A stretch of 39,498 bases of DNA, from assembly GCF_051062515.1 (NCBI RefSeq), contig NZ_JAMXEK010000014.1; one strand, given 5' to 3'. The first letter of the stretch is position 1, and each line of letters starts with the position of its first letter. This stretch comes from Aliarcobacter sp017996075. GTDB lineage: Bacteria; Campylobacterota; Campylobacteria; Campylobacterales; Arcobacteraceae. The notes under the pieces were generated by a model, which was not told where the DNA came from, ran no database searches, and worked only from the letters and a program-made list of their open reading frames with translations. The translations under genes were made by a program, and so were the position numbers. Positions 15,002 through 23,885 of this stretch are shown here, piece by piece.

Positions 15002-16459
15002 TTAAGGTCTAAAAACCTTTATATTTGTATATTTTCCTTCATCTTTTAAATATTGTCCATGAAGTTGGCTTAAAACACCTTTATCACAGTATAAAAGATA
15101 AGTTTTTGAACTATCTAATTTTTTAAACTCTTTTTTTAAATCATAAAATGGTATTTTTAAAACTTCACAAGAGGCTTTTAATATATCGTTACTTTGTCTT
15201 ATATCAACTACTATTTCGTTTTCACCAACACTATTTACAACTTCTAAAGTCCCAACTTCACAAACATCATCTAAAACTTCATCAATATTTTTGATTTTTG
15301 CATTTTTTATAGCTTCTTCTAAGATAGTATAATCAAAATTCTTTGCCTCTTTTTCAACTCTATCGTAACTTCCTGCAGTTACAGGATTTTGAGATATAAC
15401 TCCACAATACTCAGGCATTGCTTCTGCAAATTTCTTTGTGCCAATTTTTGTTGCAATATCAATAATATCTGGTTTACTCATCATAGCTAGCGGTCTTAAA
15501 ATCAAAATATCACTTACACTATCTATTAAACTTAAGTTTCTTAAAGTCTGGCTTGAAACTTGAGCAACGCTTTCACCTGTTATTAAAGCATCAATCTTCA
15601 TATCTTTTGCAACTTTTTCCGCAGCCATTATCATAAGTCTTTTTAACATAACTCCCATATAAGATGGGCTAATATCTTTAAAAATTTGTCCTACAACATC
15701 CTCAAAAGGAATAGTAATAAACAAAACTCTATGAGTTGAAGCAAATTTATTCCACAAATACCAAGATACTTGTTTAACTCCAATTTCATGAGCAATTCCA
15801 CCTAAATTAAAAAATATAAAATGTGTTTTAAGACCTCTTTTAATAGATAAATATGAAGCAACAGTTGAATCAAATCCACCTGACATTAAAGATAAAATCT
15901 CACCTTGACTACCAAGAGGAAAACCACCTAATCCACTATATCTTTGTGTAATAATATTTAATTTAGTGTGCTCTAACTCAAGTTTTATAGTAACTTCAGC
16001 ATTTCTAAGATCAACACCTTTAGTTTTATTGTGTGCTAGCATATAACCACCAACAGTTTGCTCAATATCCATAGATTTAAAATCTTGTGTTCCAACTCTT
16101 TTTGCTCGTATTACAAATGTTTTATCAACTATCTCATTTGACATATATTTGTTTACTTCAACTTTTATCTTATCTAAACTATCCATATCATTTATTTGTA
16201 TAGCTTCTAAAACTTGATCAATTCCAGGTGTTTGAAGTAGTTTCTCTTTTAAAACTGAAGAAAATTCTAAAGGAGTAACTAGTTCAATTTTATCAAAAAA
16301 CTTTTTTAGAACTATATCATTTGAAATATCTTTTGAAAGTTTGTGTAAATTCATTAGCAGTTGATTTAGCATCTGTTTTTTTGCTCTATCACCTTTTATC
16401 ATAATCTCTGTAAAATATTTAACTATAAATTTTTGTGTTTTTATCTCTTTTTCTATCAT
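15002..16459 (-). CDS. thiI: tRNA 4-thiouridine sulfurtransferase with rhodanese domain
   Basis: The protein has 485 residues. Domains in order: ferredoxin-like and THUMP (about 10-170), the PP-loop ATPase with SGGFDST (193-199) and ITGESVAQVSSQT (293-305), and a C-terminal rhodanese domain (about 400-485). Cys352 in EYCGV and rhodanese Cys458 in LYCDKG correspond to the cysteine pair that relays persulfide sulfur. The enzyme activates U8 of tRNA and inserts sulfur; the rhodanese domain can also serve thiazole synthesis. It is convergent with xth and divergent from the CxxC gene at 16544. Confidence 0.93.
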   Translation of the reverse strand: MIEKEIKTQKFIVKYFTEIMIKGDRAKKQMLNQLLMNLHKLSKDISNDIVLKKFFDKIELVTPLEFSSVLKEKLLQTPGIDQVLEAIQINDMDSLDKIKVEVNKYMSNEIVDKTFVIRAKRVGTQDFKSMDIEQTVGGYMLAHNKTKGVDLRNAEVTIKLELEHTKLNIITQRYSGLGGFPLGSQGEILSLMSGGFDSTVASYLSIKRGLKTHFIFFNLGGIAHEIGVKQVSWYLWNKFASTHRVLFITIPFEDVVGQIFKDISPSYMGVMLKRLMIMAAEKVAKDMKIDALITGESVAQVSSQTLRNLSLIDSVSDILILRPLAMMSKPDIIDIATKIGTKKFAEAMPEYCGVISQNPVTAGSYDRVEKEAKNFDYTILEEAIKNAKIKNIDEVLDDVCEVGTLEVVNSVGENEIVVDIRQSNDILKASCEVLKIPFYDLKKEFKKLDSSKTYLLYCDKGVLSQLHGQYLKDEGKYTNIKVFRP

Positions 16460-16543
16460 TATTTGCTTACCTATATTTTTTTAAGTCGGGATTATACCAT
16501 TTTTTGAGATAATACAGCTTTTACAATATTTAAAAGGCGAAAT

Positions 16544-16801
16544 ATGGCTTTAGAAACTTTAGAAGATTTAGCAAAAGAGCTAAAAAATGAAGACAATAAA
16601 AATGTATATAAAATCTTTGATGATTTTGTAGAAAACTCAAATTTTAGTGCAGAAGAACTAGAACAAAAATTGGCAAAAGAGTACGACTGTTTTAAATGTG
16701 ATAGTTGTGAAAAATTTTATTGCTATGATGAGTATTCATTTTTTGATGAGGAGTGTATTTACTGCTTTGATAGTGAATCTGAAGATGAAGATGAGTTTTA
16801 A
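16544..16801 (+). CDS. Small acidic protein with CxxC pairs
   Basis: The protein has 85 residues. The N-terminal half is a charged helix. The C-terminal half holds CFKCDSC..C and, about 15 residues later, C-x-x-C (EECIYCF), suggesting one zinc ribbon. The tail is almost only Asp, Glu and Ser. The last 4 bases overlap the 3' end of the convergent gene. The function is unknown. It is likely cytosolic. Confidence 0.6.
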   Translation: MALETLEDLAKELKNEDNKNVYKIFDDFVENSNFSAEELEQKLAKEYDCFKCDSCEKFYCYDEYSFFDEECIYCFDSESEDEDEF

Positions 16802-17286
16802 TCGTTAAACTCAGCTTCAAGCTCATCTTTAATAATCATAGCATCTATTTGTCTTGATTTTACATTTAATGCTTTTGACTCTCCAAAGCACTTAACTATA
16901 ATCTCACCATCTGTTTTTTCTAGTGTAATTTCACCAGCTCCTTGAATCACAAAATCTGTAAAAATTCTATTTGCAACTCTTTTAAAACTAAATTTCTTTG
17001 GGAAAATAATAAACTTTGAAGATGTAATAATATATCTTGACTCTGTCACAAAAGAGCCTAAAAGTTTATCTCTTAGAGCTTCTGTTGTTTTTCCTTGTAT
17101 TAAATCACATTTTAAATCTTCATGTAAAAGACAAATTCTATCTTCGTTTAATTTCACAAAACCAAACTCATTTGGTTTTACTTTCTCTTTATAAAATTTT
17201 TTAAAAACTTCAATATGGTCAAATGCGTTTGAAAAAACTATCAAACTTTTATTTGTCCTTGCAAATTTAGCAAAACTACAAACCAT
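16798..17286 (-). CDS. Conserved-looking 162-aa protein, unknown
   Basis: The protein is a mixed alpha/beta cytosolic protein with no signal peptide. The second half alternates strands (ITLEKTDGEIIVKCFGESKALNVK). No catalytic motif is visible. Its start is 12 nt after the stop of the antiporter gene on the same strand, so it is probably the second gene of that operon. I do not recognise the family. Confidence 0.6.
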   Translation of the reverse strand: MVCSFAKFARTNKSLIVFSNAFDHIEVFKKFYKEKVKPNEFGFVKLNEDRICLLHEDLKCDLIQGKTTEALRDKLLGSFVTESRYIITSSKFIIFPKKFSFKRVANRIFTDFVIQGAGEITLEKTDGEIIVKCFGESKALNVKSRQIDAMIIKDELEAEFND

Positions 17287-17298
17287 TTTTTATTATCC

Positions 17299-18558
17299 TT
17301 ATAAAAATATAAAACATAAACTAGATATTATTGTAGGAATTAACGCTCCTAAAAATAAAAATCTAGGGTCAATAGAGGTATCTTGAAAATGACTTTTTAG
17401 TATTGCTGCACCTGCTGGATTTGGTGCATTTGCAATAATAGTCAATCCACCACCAGTAACAGCTCCAGCAACTAAATAATACTTAAACTCATCACTTAAT
17501 CCTTCAACTAAAGAACCTAAATATGTAATAGCAGCATTATCAGTAAATGCTCCCAACGTTATTGCTCCTAAAAATGCCTCTGGATTACTTAAATTTGAGA
17601 TAATATCTTTTAGCCACCACTCTTGCTGACCACCTAATATTACCAATCCACCCAAGAAGAATGCAACCAAAAGACCTTCTCGCAGCATCAATCTATCTTG
17701 ATACTGTTGGTAAGCATATGTAACTCCCAAAAATAGCAAAAATATGCTCATAAAAAATGCTGGATAATGTCCAAAATATACCACTAAAAAAAGAAATACA
17801 AAGTGAACTAAAATTATAGTAAAAGGTATTTTCTCTCTATCACTAACTGTTGTTCTAATATTTATATTTGAAAGTTCTTTATAAAACACAATTATAATCA
17901 AAATTGTATTAATAAAAGTAACAATCATAGCTTTCCAACCAAAAGTTGTAAACATAAAAATTGTGTCCCACTCCCAAGTTTTTGCAACCATTAAAATAGG
18001 AGGAGCTGCAAAATTTGTCAAAGTTCCTCCAACAGATATATTTACAAATAAAGCTCCCAAAGTTATGTATTTTAATTTATTTGAAATACCTTGTGAAAAT
18101 AGTTTATCACTTAAAATTAGTGCAGCTAGTGTCATAGCAGCTGGTTCTGTAATTAGTGAACCCAAAAGTGGAACTAAACACATTACAACAAAATAAAAAG
18201 AAGCAGCACCTTTAAGTGGTAAAATATTTGATGTTCTTTTTACTAAAAATAAGACTGTATTTAAAATAGGTCTAGTTGCTGCAATAACCATAATTACGAA
18301 TACAAACATTGTCTCTTCATAATTTCTGTTATTTACATAGTCCATTGTCTCTTCTTTTCCTAAAAATATAAACATAAATAAAACTAAAATCATAGCCCAA
18401 ATACCAAATACAACCTCAATCTCTCCAAGAAGATGGAAAAGTCCAGAATGTTTTTCGCTTCTGTGTGCTAAATGTTCAAAATATTTAACTGAAAAAATAT
18501 GAATAATTGCTAATGCAAAGATAGTAACAGCGATAATTTGCAGTGTTGATGGTGACAT
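17299..18558 (-). CDS. Putative Na+/H+ antiporter
   Basis: The protein has 419 residues and about 11 membrane helices. It matches the putative Na+/H+ antiporter family (ion-transporter superfamily) found in many Campylobacterota. Support comes from the helix-breaking motifs EPAAMTLAALILSDKL (about 137-152) and GAFTDNAAITYLGSLVEGL (about 337-355), two related halves typical of an inverted repeat, and GGGLTIIANAPNPAGAAIL near the C-terminus. It would exchange sodium and protons across the inner membrane; the direction and ion are inferred from family only. Possibly an operon with the 162-aa gene. Confidence 0.8.
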   Translation of the reverse strand: MSPSTLQIIAVTIFALAIIHIFSVKYFEHLAHRSEKHSGLFHLLGEIEVVFGIWAMILVLFMFIFLGKEETMDYVNNRNYEETMFVFVIMVIAATRPILNTVLFLVKRTSNILPLKGAASFYFVVMCLVPLLGSLITEPAAMTLAALILSDKLFSQGISNKLKYITLGALFVNISVGGTLTNFAAPPILMVAKTWEWDTIFMFTTFGWKAMIVTFINTILIIIVFYKELSNINIRTTVSDREKIPFTIILVHFVFLFLVVYFGHYPAFFMSIFLLFLGVTYAYQQYQDRLMLREGLLVAFFLGGLVILGGQQEWWLKDIISNLSNPEAFLGAITLGAFTDNAAITYLGSLVEGLSDEFKYYLVAGAVTGGGLTIIANAPNPAGAAILKSHFQDTSIDPRFLFLGALIPTIISSLCFIFL

Positions 18559-18634
18559 ATATTAATCCTTAAAGCAAATTTTGTCCGATTTTACAAAAAA
18601 ATTATTAATAGTAATTAAACAAAATCTATATTTT

Positions 18635-20146
18635 TTATCTTTTTCTAAAATTTAAACTTTTTAGTAAATCACTTTTAGTTATAAATTCGTTTTCATTTAT
18701 ATCAGCAATTGTTCTTGCTACTTTTAAAACTTTATTTATACTTCTAAATGATAAAGAGTAATTTACTCTAGCTTTTTCAAGTATTTCTGAACTTTCACTA
18801 TCCAACACACAATATTTTTTTATATCTTTATCACTTAGTTTTCCATTTAACTCTTTTTGTCCTCTATTTTTTTGTCTTATAAAAGCTTTTATTACACTTT
18901 CATGAAGTTCTTTTGAACTTACGATATTTTTATTATCACTAAAACTATCATTCATAACAACATATAAATCAATCCTGTCCAAAAATGGTTCACTAAGACG
19001 GTTCTTATATCTTTGTACTTCAAAATCACTACATCTGCACTCTTTCATGCTTGAAAGTTTGTTTCCACAAGGACATGGATTCATAGCACTTACAAATATA
19101 AATTTTGTCTCATAAAGTATCTTACTATTTACTCTTGATATTAATATCTTATTATCTTCAAGTGGTTCTCTTAAAGCTTCTAAAATATTGCTTGGAAAAT
19201 GTGGTAACTCATCAAAAAATAGAACACCATTGTTGCTCAAAGCAACTTCACCCATTTTTGCATTTGAACTTCCTCCCCCAAATATAGAAGATTTTGTACT
19301 TGAATGATGAGGATTTCTAAAAGCTCTTATAGGGCTAAAATCAACATCTTTAAAATCAAGTGCTTGAAGTTTTGCTTTTTCAAGTATCTCTTCAAGATTC
19401 ATAGGAGTTAAAATATATTGCAATCTTTTTGCTATCATTGACTTACCACAACCTGGACTTCCTTCCATCAAAAAATTGTGATTTCCAGCTGCACAAATAA
19501 GTGCTGCATATTTCGCCATATCTTGACCTATAACATCTTTAAAATCTTCATCATATTTTTTATTATAAAAATATTGTTCATCTTTTAGATTTAAAACTTC
19601 GTACTTAATTTCCTCTTTTTCATACAAATAATTATCTTTTTCTTTACTTTTTATAAACTCTATTGCATTATTTAATGTATTTACAATATAAACATCAATA
19701 TTTGGTATATTTCCTAATTTTTTTGCACTCTCCAAAGAGGTTACTACCTTTTTTAATTCTCCTTTTTTTGCCAAAGATAAAACTATCGCAAAAATATGAC
19801 TTGTATCTTTTATTGTTCCATCAAGTGCTAATTCACCAAAAAAGAAAAAATCATCAAAACTTATTTTTTTCTCATCAAATAAAGCAACCTGCAAAGCAAT
19901 AGGTAAATCAAAATGAGAACCTTTTTTGTTTAGTTCGCTAGGTGATAGATTTATTGTTATTTTTAGTGGAGGGAATTTGAAATCATTTAAAAGTAGGGCA
20001 GATTTTACTCTATCTTTTGATTCATTTATACTAGTACTAACCATCCCAACTATTGTAAAACTGGGCATCCCTTTTGTAAATGTTGCTTCAACATCAATAA
20101 TTGTGGCTTCAATACTATCAAGTGTAGCAGATTTTATTATTTTCAT
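18635..20146 (-). CDS. comM: ComM/YifB-type AAA+ protein (Mg-chelatase-like)
   Basis: The protein has 503 residues. An N-terminal Lon-protease-like domain (about 1-165) precedes a Mg-chelatase-type AAA+ domain with Walker A GSPGCGKS (about 235-242) and Walker B VLFFDELPHF. A zinc-binding-like cysteine group, NPCPCGN...CRC, and the C-terminal Mg_chelatase_C domain (RSINKVLKVARTIADI) follow. ComM is a hexameric helicase that speeds branch migration during natural transformation. The catalytic serine of Lon is not expected to be functional in this family. Last chromosomal gene before the mobile element. Confidence 0.9.
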   Translation of the reverse strand: MKIIKSATLDSIEATIIDVEATFTKGMPSFTIVGMVSTSINESKDRVKSALLLNDFKFPPLKITINLSPSELNKKGSHFDLPIALQVALFDEKKISFDDFFFFGELALDGTIKDTSHIFAIVLSLAKKGELKKVVTSLESAKKLGNIPNIDVYIVNTLNNAIEFIKSKEKDNYLYEKEEIKYEVLNLKDEQYFYNKKYDEDFKDVIGQDMAKYAALICAAGNHNFLMEGSPGCGKSMIAKRLQYILTPMNLEEILEKAKLQALDFKDVDFSPIRAFRNPHHSSTKSSIFGGGSSNAKMGEVALSNNGVLFFDELPHFPSNILEALREPLEDNKILISRVNSKILYETKFIFVSAMNPCPCGNKLSSMKECRCSDFEVQRYKNRLSEPFLDRIDLYVVMNDSFSDNKNIVSSKELHESVIKAFIRQKNRGQKELNGKLSDKDIKKYCVLDSESSEILEKARVNYSLSFRSINKVLKVARTIADINENEFITKSDLLKSLNFRKR

Positions 20147-20539
20147 ACGTACTCTTTATCTTTTTTTAAATAGTACAATAAATTAAGTTATATTAGGATT
20201 TTTGAATAATTAATAGCTGGTGGGTCGTAAAGGACTATTTAGTCATTTCTGAAAAACTCTACAAATTACTATATTTACGTATTTTGTAATCATTTTTTCG
20301 ATAAAATATTTATATAATATTAACGAAAACTTTATGTTTTTAGTGGAAATGGATGAGAAAAATGCTTTCTAATTCTTCTAAAACGAATCAACAAAATTTA
20401 TTTTATAGTCCACTTTAAAAGTTGCTGCATCTGAAAGACAAAAAATGCTACTAATTAATTTTTGATTGTAAATTCAAAAAAATGATAAATTTTATTTTAT
20501 TGTTTATTTGTAAATATTTTAAAAAAATATTTACTTTTT
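20147..20539. other. Intergenic space between comM and the element end
   Basis: This stretch of about 390 nt is A+T-rich and holds the promoter side of comM. I found no convincing gene, tRNA or terminator in it. Short open frames are present but lack ribosome sites. Confidence 0.6.
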
Positions 20540-20594
20540 TGGTGCGGATGGCGAGATTTGAACTCGCACACACGTAATGCACTACCACCTCAAG
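20540..20594 (-). repeat. Attachment site: 3' fragment of tRNA-Leu(GAG)
   Basis: On the minus strand this reads from the anticodon loop CTTGAGG (anticodon GAG) through a variable arm, the T arm GCGAG-TTCAAAT-CTCGC, acceptor CATCCGC and ACCA. The 5' half of the tRNA is absent; homology stops at 20594. This is the usual mark left where a tyrosine integrase used the 3' part of a tRNA gene. The 3' end faces left (comM side), so this is the displaced copy and the intact tRNA should lie to the right of the element. Confidence 0.88.
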
Positions 20595-20680
20595 AAAGAA
20601 TGGTAATTGATAAAGTATCTTTTTATAGGTATTGAAAAATATAGATTTTTCAAATGAGAAAAAATTGAGAAAAAAATAAA

Positions 20681-20704
20681 TAAGCATGGTTTAAACCATG
20701 CTTA
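20681..20704 (-). terminator. Integrase terminator
   Basis: A perfect 24-bp palindrome with half-site TAAGCATGGTTT overlaps the integrase stop codon (20691-20693). Read on the minus strand it is followed by TTTATTTTTTT, so it should end integrase transcription before the att site. Confidence 0.75.
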
Positions 20705-21836
20705 AAAAATTATTAAAAATTTTAGCTTTTTCTTGTGCTTTCTTAACTTGATGAGAGTTTTCTAAAACATCAAGATTATAATGCTTATCTGTAATATTTG
20801 AACCTTTTTTATGTCCAACTACATCTTGAATATCTTCAATCATAATTTTCTCTGACTGTCTCATTATACTAATATAAGTTCTTCTTGTAGCATATACAGC
20901 TTTATATTCAACACCAATTTTATTTAAAAGAGGTTTGATATGATAATTTCTAATAGTATCACCTTGTAAAAAAGGTTCTCCAGTCTTAGTAACAAACAGC
21001 CAGTCATGATCTGGTTTATAATTAGAATATTTTTTTAATAGTTCTAATGTTTCAGGAAACAAATATATATCTCTTAAATGATTTTTATTTTCGTAAATAA
21101 TTTCAGAAGATTCAGTTATAATACCTTTCGATATACTTCTTTGAACCCTAAAATATCCTTTTTTTAAATCAAAATCAGTCCACTTAAGTCCCATACACTC
21201 ACCAGTTCTAAGCCCATACTTAAAAGACAGTTCAAAGAATACTTTTAGCCACCCTGAGGAGTTATCAAGTATAGTTTTCATTTCAGACACATTATAAGCT
21301 TTGGTTTTTCTTGGCTTTCTTTTAAACTTATGATTTTTTAAAATTTGCATAGAAAATAGATTTTTATCAATTAATCCTTCTTCAAAAGCTGAAGTGAAAA
21401 TTAAATTTAAGATAGATCTAACTCTCTTGGCTCGATCGTTACAGAATTTAATGTCAACTCTCTTTAACAACTCTAAGATATCTGTTGCTTTAACATCTTT
21501 AAGTTTATAGAAATTAAAAAAAGGAATGATAATCTTGTGTAAAATTCTTAAAAAATCTTTTTGAGTTTCTATTCCTCTGCTTGCAGATGTTGCATTTATA
21601 ATTTTAACGCTATAATCTTCAATTGATATATCTTTTGATTTTTTCTCTTTTTCAACACCTAAAATATTTAAAAGAACATCGCTTGGATTTTGCCTTTTCG
21701 TCCAAGCTTTATTAATTGAATTAACTTTTTTTCCAGTTGATTTTTTGATAGTTCGTCCATTAATTGTTGCCTGAACGTATATCCGACCATCCCTTTCATA
21801 AAAAGAACCATCGCTGCAATTAATATTTTCGTTCAC
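20691..21836 (-). CDS. int: Tyrosine-family site-specific integrase
   Basis: The protein has 381 residues. The N-terminal ~60 residues form an arm-type DNA-binding domain; a core-binding helical domain is at about 70-165; the catalytic domain is at about 178-355. Catalytic residues are Arg210 (YGLRTGE), Arg318 (YATRR), His342 (VVGHKKG) and Tyr353 (KHYNLD). Position 315, often His in the H-x-x-R box, is Tyr, a variant seen in other active integrases. It lies 97 nt from the tRNA-Leu fragment and presumably recombines there. It is followed on the same transcript side by the terminator palindrome. Confidence 0.92.
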   Translation of the reverse strand: MNENINCSDGSFYERDGRIYVQATINGRTIKKSTGKKVNSINKAWTKRQNPSDVLLNILGVEKEKKSKDISIEDYSVKIINATSASRGIETQKDFLRILHKIIIPFFNFYKLKDVKATDILELLKRVDIKFCNDRAKRVRSILNLIFTSAFEEGLIDKNLFSMQILKNHKFKRKPRKTKAYNVSEMKTILDNSSGWLKVFFELSFKYGLRTGECMGLKWTDFDLKKGYFRVQRSISKGIITESSEIIYENKNHLRDIYLFPETLELLKKYSNYKPDHDWLFVTKTGEPFLQGDTIRNYHIKPLLNKIGVEYKAVYATRRTYISIMRQSEKIMIEDIQDVVGHKKGSNITDKHYNLDVLENSHQVKKAQEKAKIFNNFLSMV

Positions 21837-21846
21837 GTTACACTCC

Positions 21847-22089
21847 TCATTTTAGCATTTGAAGAGCAACTTTTTGTGACATGTATATTTTATCACCTTC
21901 CATCCAAAAATCTACTTCAGGTTTAAACTTAATTAATAATTTTTTTCTTATGCCTTGTCTTGTTAAACCTGTTTTTTTGACAATAAAAGAAATATCGAAT
22001 TTTTCGGGGATTAACAACTCTAATTTTTCTAATTTTTCTCTTTGTTCCAAAATTAATTTTTTTATTTCATAAAATTCAGTTTGGCTCAT
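21847..22089 (-). CDS. Small HTH protein of the mobile element
   Basis: The protein has 80 residues. A charged helix (residues 5-28) is followed by a helix-turn-helix-like segment, DISFIVKKTGLTRQGIRKKL (about 32-51). The start codon overlaps the stop of the ATPase gene by one base (TAATG), and the integrase start lies 10 nt downstream, so the three are cotranscribed. A directionality factor (excisionase) or element regulator is likely from position and size. Confidence 0.65.
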   Translation of the reverse strand: MSQTEFYEIKKLILEQREKLEKLELLIPEKFDISFIVKKTGLTRQGIRKKLLIKFKPEVDFWMEGDKIYMSQKVALQMLK

Positions 22090-23300
22090 TAATGATCCTT
22101 TATTGAATTGTTTGGCAAGTTTGGTGAGTTTCTCACTTTATCATTAAACCAATATAAAATTGAGTTATTTTGACTAGCAACCTTTTCATAAGACAACATT
22201 CCTTTTTCTCCAAATGATTGAAGCCATTTAATAGATCTTTTATCACCTAATCCTAGAGATTGTCTGAATGATTTACTCTCTTTTAGTAACTCAGATTGAT
22301 TTACTTTTTCCCCAAAATCTTTCAAAATTTCTTGAATTTCTTGGACAAAAATTGATTCTTTTCTTGTCATATTAGACTCTTCAAAAGAAACTTCTATTGG
22401 TAAGACGTTATCTTCATCATATTTAAAAGCTTTTGATTGAATTAAGTTATCTCTATCTTTTTTTACATGAAATAACCATGTGTTTGTATCTTCATTTTTT
22501 GTAATTAAAAATTGATAATCTAAATCTCTTTTCCATTGGAAACTACCGTGATAATCAGCTATTTGACCATCTCTCACACGATGAGTATGATGAATGATTA
22601 TTGGTGTTGCACCTTGATTTTTTAATATTTTGACAATATCAATAAATTCTTTTAATTTTTGTCTTTCATTTTTAGTCCCATCATAAACAAAATGTGATCC
22701 ACTATCAATTATTATCATTTTACCTTTATTATTATGAGCATCTAAAATCAACTCTTTTAAAGCATCAATAGGCTCCATTTCTTGCAAAATTTCAGATCCA
22801 AGTAAATAGTCAAATTTATCTTCTCCCCATTTTTCAGAAAGTTGATCATACTTTCGTTTTTTTAAACTTATCAATCCATTATCAAAATCTAAAAAAATTC
22901 CACTTTTTACAGTTTTATTTTGAAGACCATAATTTACAAAAGCTGTAATTTGTAAAGTTTTACCTATCCCACTCTCTCCGAAGAACATTGTTATTTTAGA
23001 TGCTTCAATAAAATTTGGATATATAAATTGGGCTTCATCTTCTATCATAGAAGTTTTATTTGTACTCAATCTAAATTTTTTTAACTTATCTATACCCTTT
23101 AATTTACTATTTGAAGTTTCATTTTTTAATTTTAAAATAACATCTTGAATTAATATAACATCTTCATAAGTTATATGTGGACTTTGTAACAATTTTTCAA
23201 GATCATCGATTTTCTTTTTTTCAAGTTCTTTCTGAAAAACTTTATACTTTATTCTTTCAATTTTTGATATAATATCAACCATTAGTTTTGTATCCTCCAT
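22089..23300 (-). CDS. RepA-like RecA-fold ATPase/helicase
   Basis: The protein has 403 residues. The RecA-type core has Walker A GESGIGKT (108-115), Walker B KMIIIDSG (194-201) and a sensor-like IIIHHTHR (234-241), the arrangement of the AAA_25/RepA hexameric helicase family. The first ~90 residues are helical and charged, and the C-terminal ~100 look like a winged-helix region. Plasmid RepA proteins unwind the origin; in an integrated element such a protein may drive replication after excision. It heads the gene block HTH-integrase downstream. A perfect 12-bp inverted repeat lies in its leader. Confidence 0.75.
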   Translation of the reverse strand: MEDTKLMVDIISKIERIKYKVFQKELEKKKIDDLEKLLQSPHITYEDVILIQDVILKLKNETSNSKLKGIDKLKKFRLSTNKTSMIEDEAQFIYPNFIEASKITMFFGESGIGKTLQITAFVNYGLQNKTVKSGIFLDFDNGLISLKKRKYDQLSEKWGEDKFDYLLGSEILQEMEPIDALKELILDAHNNKGKMIIIDSGSHFVYDGTKNERQKLKEFIDIVKILKNQGATPIIIHHTHRVRDGQIADYHGSFQWKRDLDYQFLITKNEDTNTWLFHVKKDRDNLIQSKAFKYDEDNVLPIEVSFEESNMTRKESIFVQEIQEILKDFGEKVNQSELLKESKSFRQSLGLGDKRSIKWLQSFGEKGMLSYEKVASQNNSILYWFNDKVRNSPNLPNNSIKDH

Positions 23301-23319
23301 TTTTTGAATACGAAATTAT

Positions 23320-23350
23320 TAAGACTAGTAAGTGCCAATTACTAGTCTTA
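23320..23350 (-). repeat. Inverted repeat in the leader of the ATPase gene
   Basis: Perfect arms TAAGACTAGTAA (23320-23331) and TTACTAGTCTTA (23339-23350) with a 7-nt loop. It lies between the AlpA-like gene and the ATPase start. Only a weak T-tract follows, so it may be an operator, an attenuator or a weak terminator. Confidence 0.6.
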
Positions 23351-23358
23351 CCTTTTAT

Positions 23359-23526
23359 TTATTTTCTCAATAAATCTTTTTCTACTTCTTCAATATTAAA
23401 CAAAGTAACTTTTTTACTTATTTTTATTGACTTTATTTTTCCAATTTTGACGTAATGCCAGACTGTGCTTAAACCAACATTTAAATATTGGGCCAGCTCT
23501 TTTGCTCTTACATATCTTTTTTCTAT
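23359..23526 (-). CDS. AlpA-like HTH protein with no standard start codon
   Basis: This 55-codon frame encodes a typical AlpA/excisionase helix-turn-helix: VRAKELAQYLNVGLSTVWHY, then a wing ending VTLFNIEEVEKDLLRK. There is no ATG, GTG or TTG between the upstream in-frame stop and this domain. The best start is ATA at 23526-23524, nine bases after AGGAG on the minus strand; the domain sequence itself is intact. Members of this family control excision or replication of integrated elements. Either an unusual AUA start is used or a start codon was lost. Confidence 0.65.
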   Translation of the reverse strand: MEKRYVRAKELAQYLNVGLSTVWHYVKIGKIKSIKISKKVTLFNIEEVEKDLLRK

Positions 23527-23885
23527 TTTAAATTTCTCCTTTTTTTATATAGTTTTAAAATCTTATCAAAAAATAACTTTATGTATCAATAGATTTTGAT
23601 GCATGTTGATGCAAATAAATCTATATTTCTTTTTCTTTTTACTTTCGTAATTTCATATGATATAATTATAAAATCGAATTCTTATAAACTTTTTAAAGTA
23701 TTCTGCCGAGTCTTTTAATCTATAATAAGAAAATAAAATAATATTTATATATATTTAAAAATAATTTTTAAACGATATATTTTTTATAATTTTTAATTTT
23801 ATATTTAAACAATATTTACAGTAATAAAGGAAATAAAATAACTTATATTTTAATTTTTTAGTAGATTAATGAATTTTAATTAAAA
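23527..23885. other. Intergenic space between AlpA-like and mobilization genes
   Basis: This is about 360 nt of very A+T-rich sequence. It must hold the promoter of the AlpA-like gene (minus strand) and the 3' end of the mobilization message. No gene with a ribosome site was found. Confidence 0.5.

Noticed and set aside
20540..20594. A complete functional tRNA-Leu gene
   Set aside because: Sequence beyond the anticodon loop does not fold into the D arm or 5' acceptor strand; only the 3' part is present.
20451..20687. A 78-codon minus-strand open frame over the att site
   Set aside because: It runs through the tRNA-Leu fragment, has no ribosome site and is made mostly of A+T-rich translation noise.
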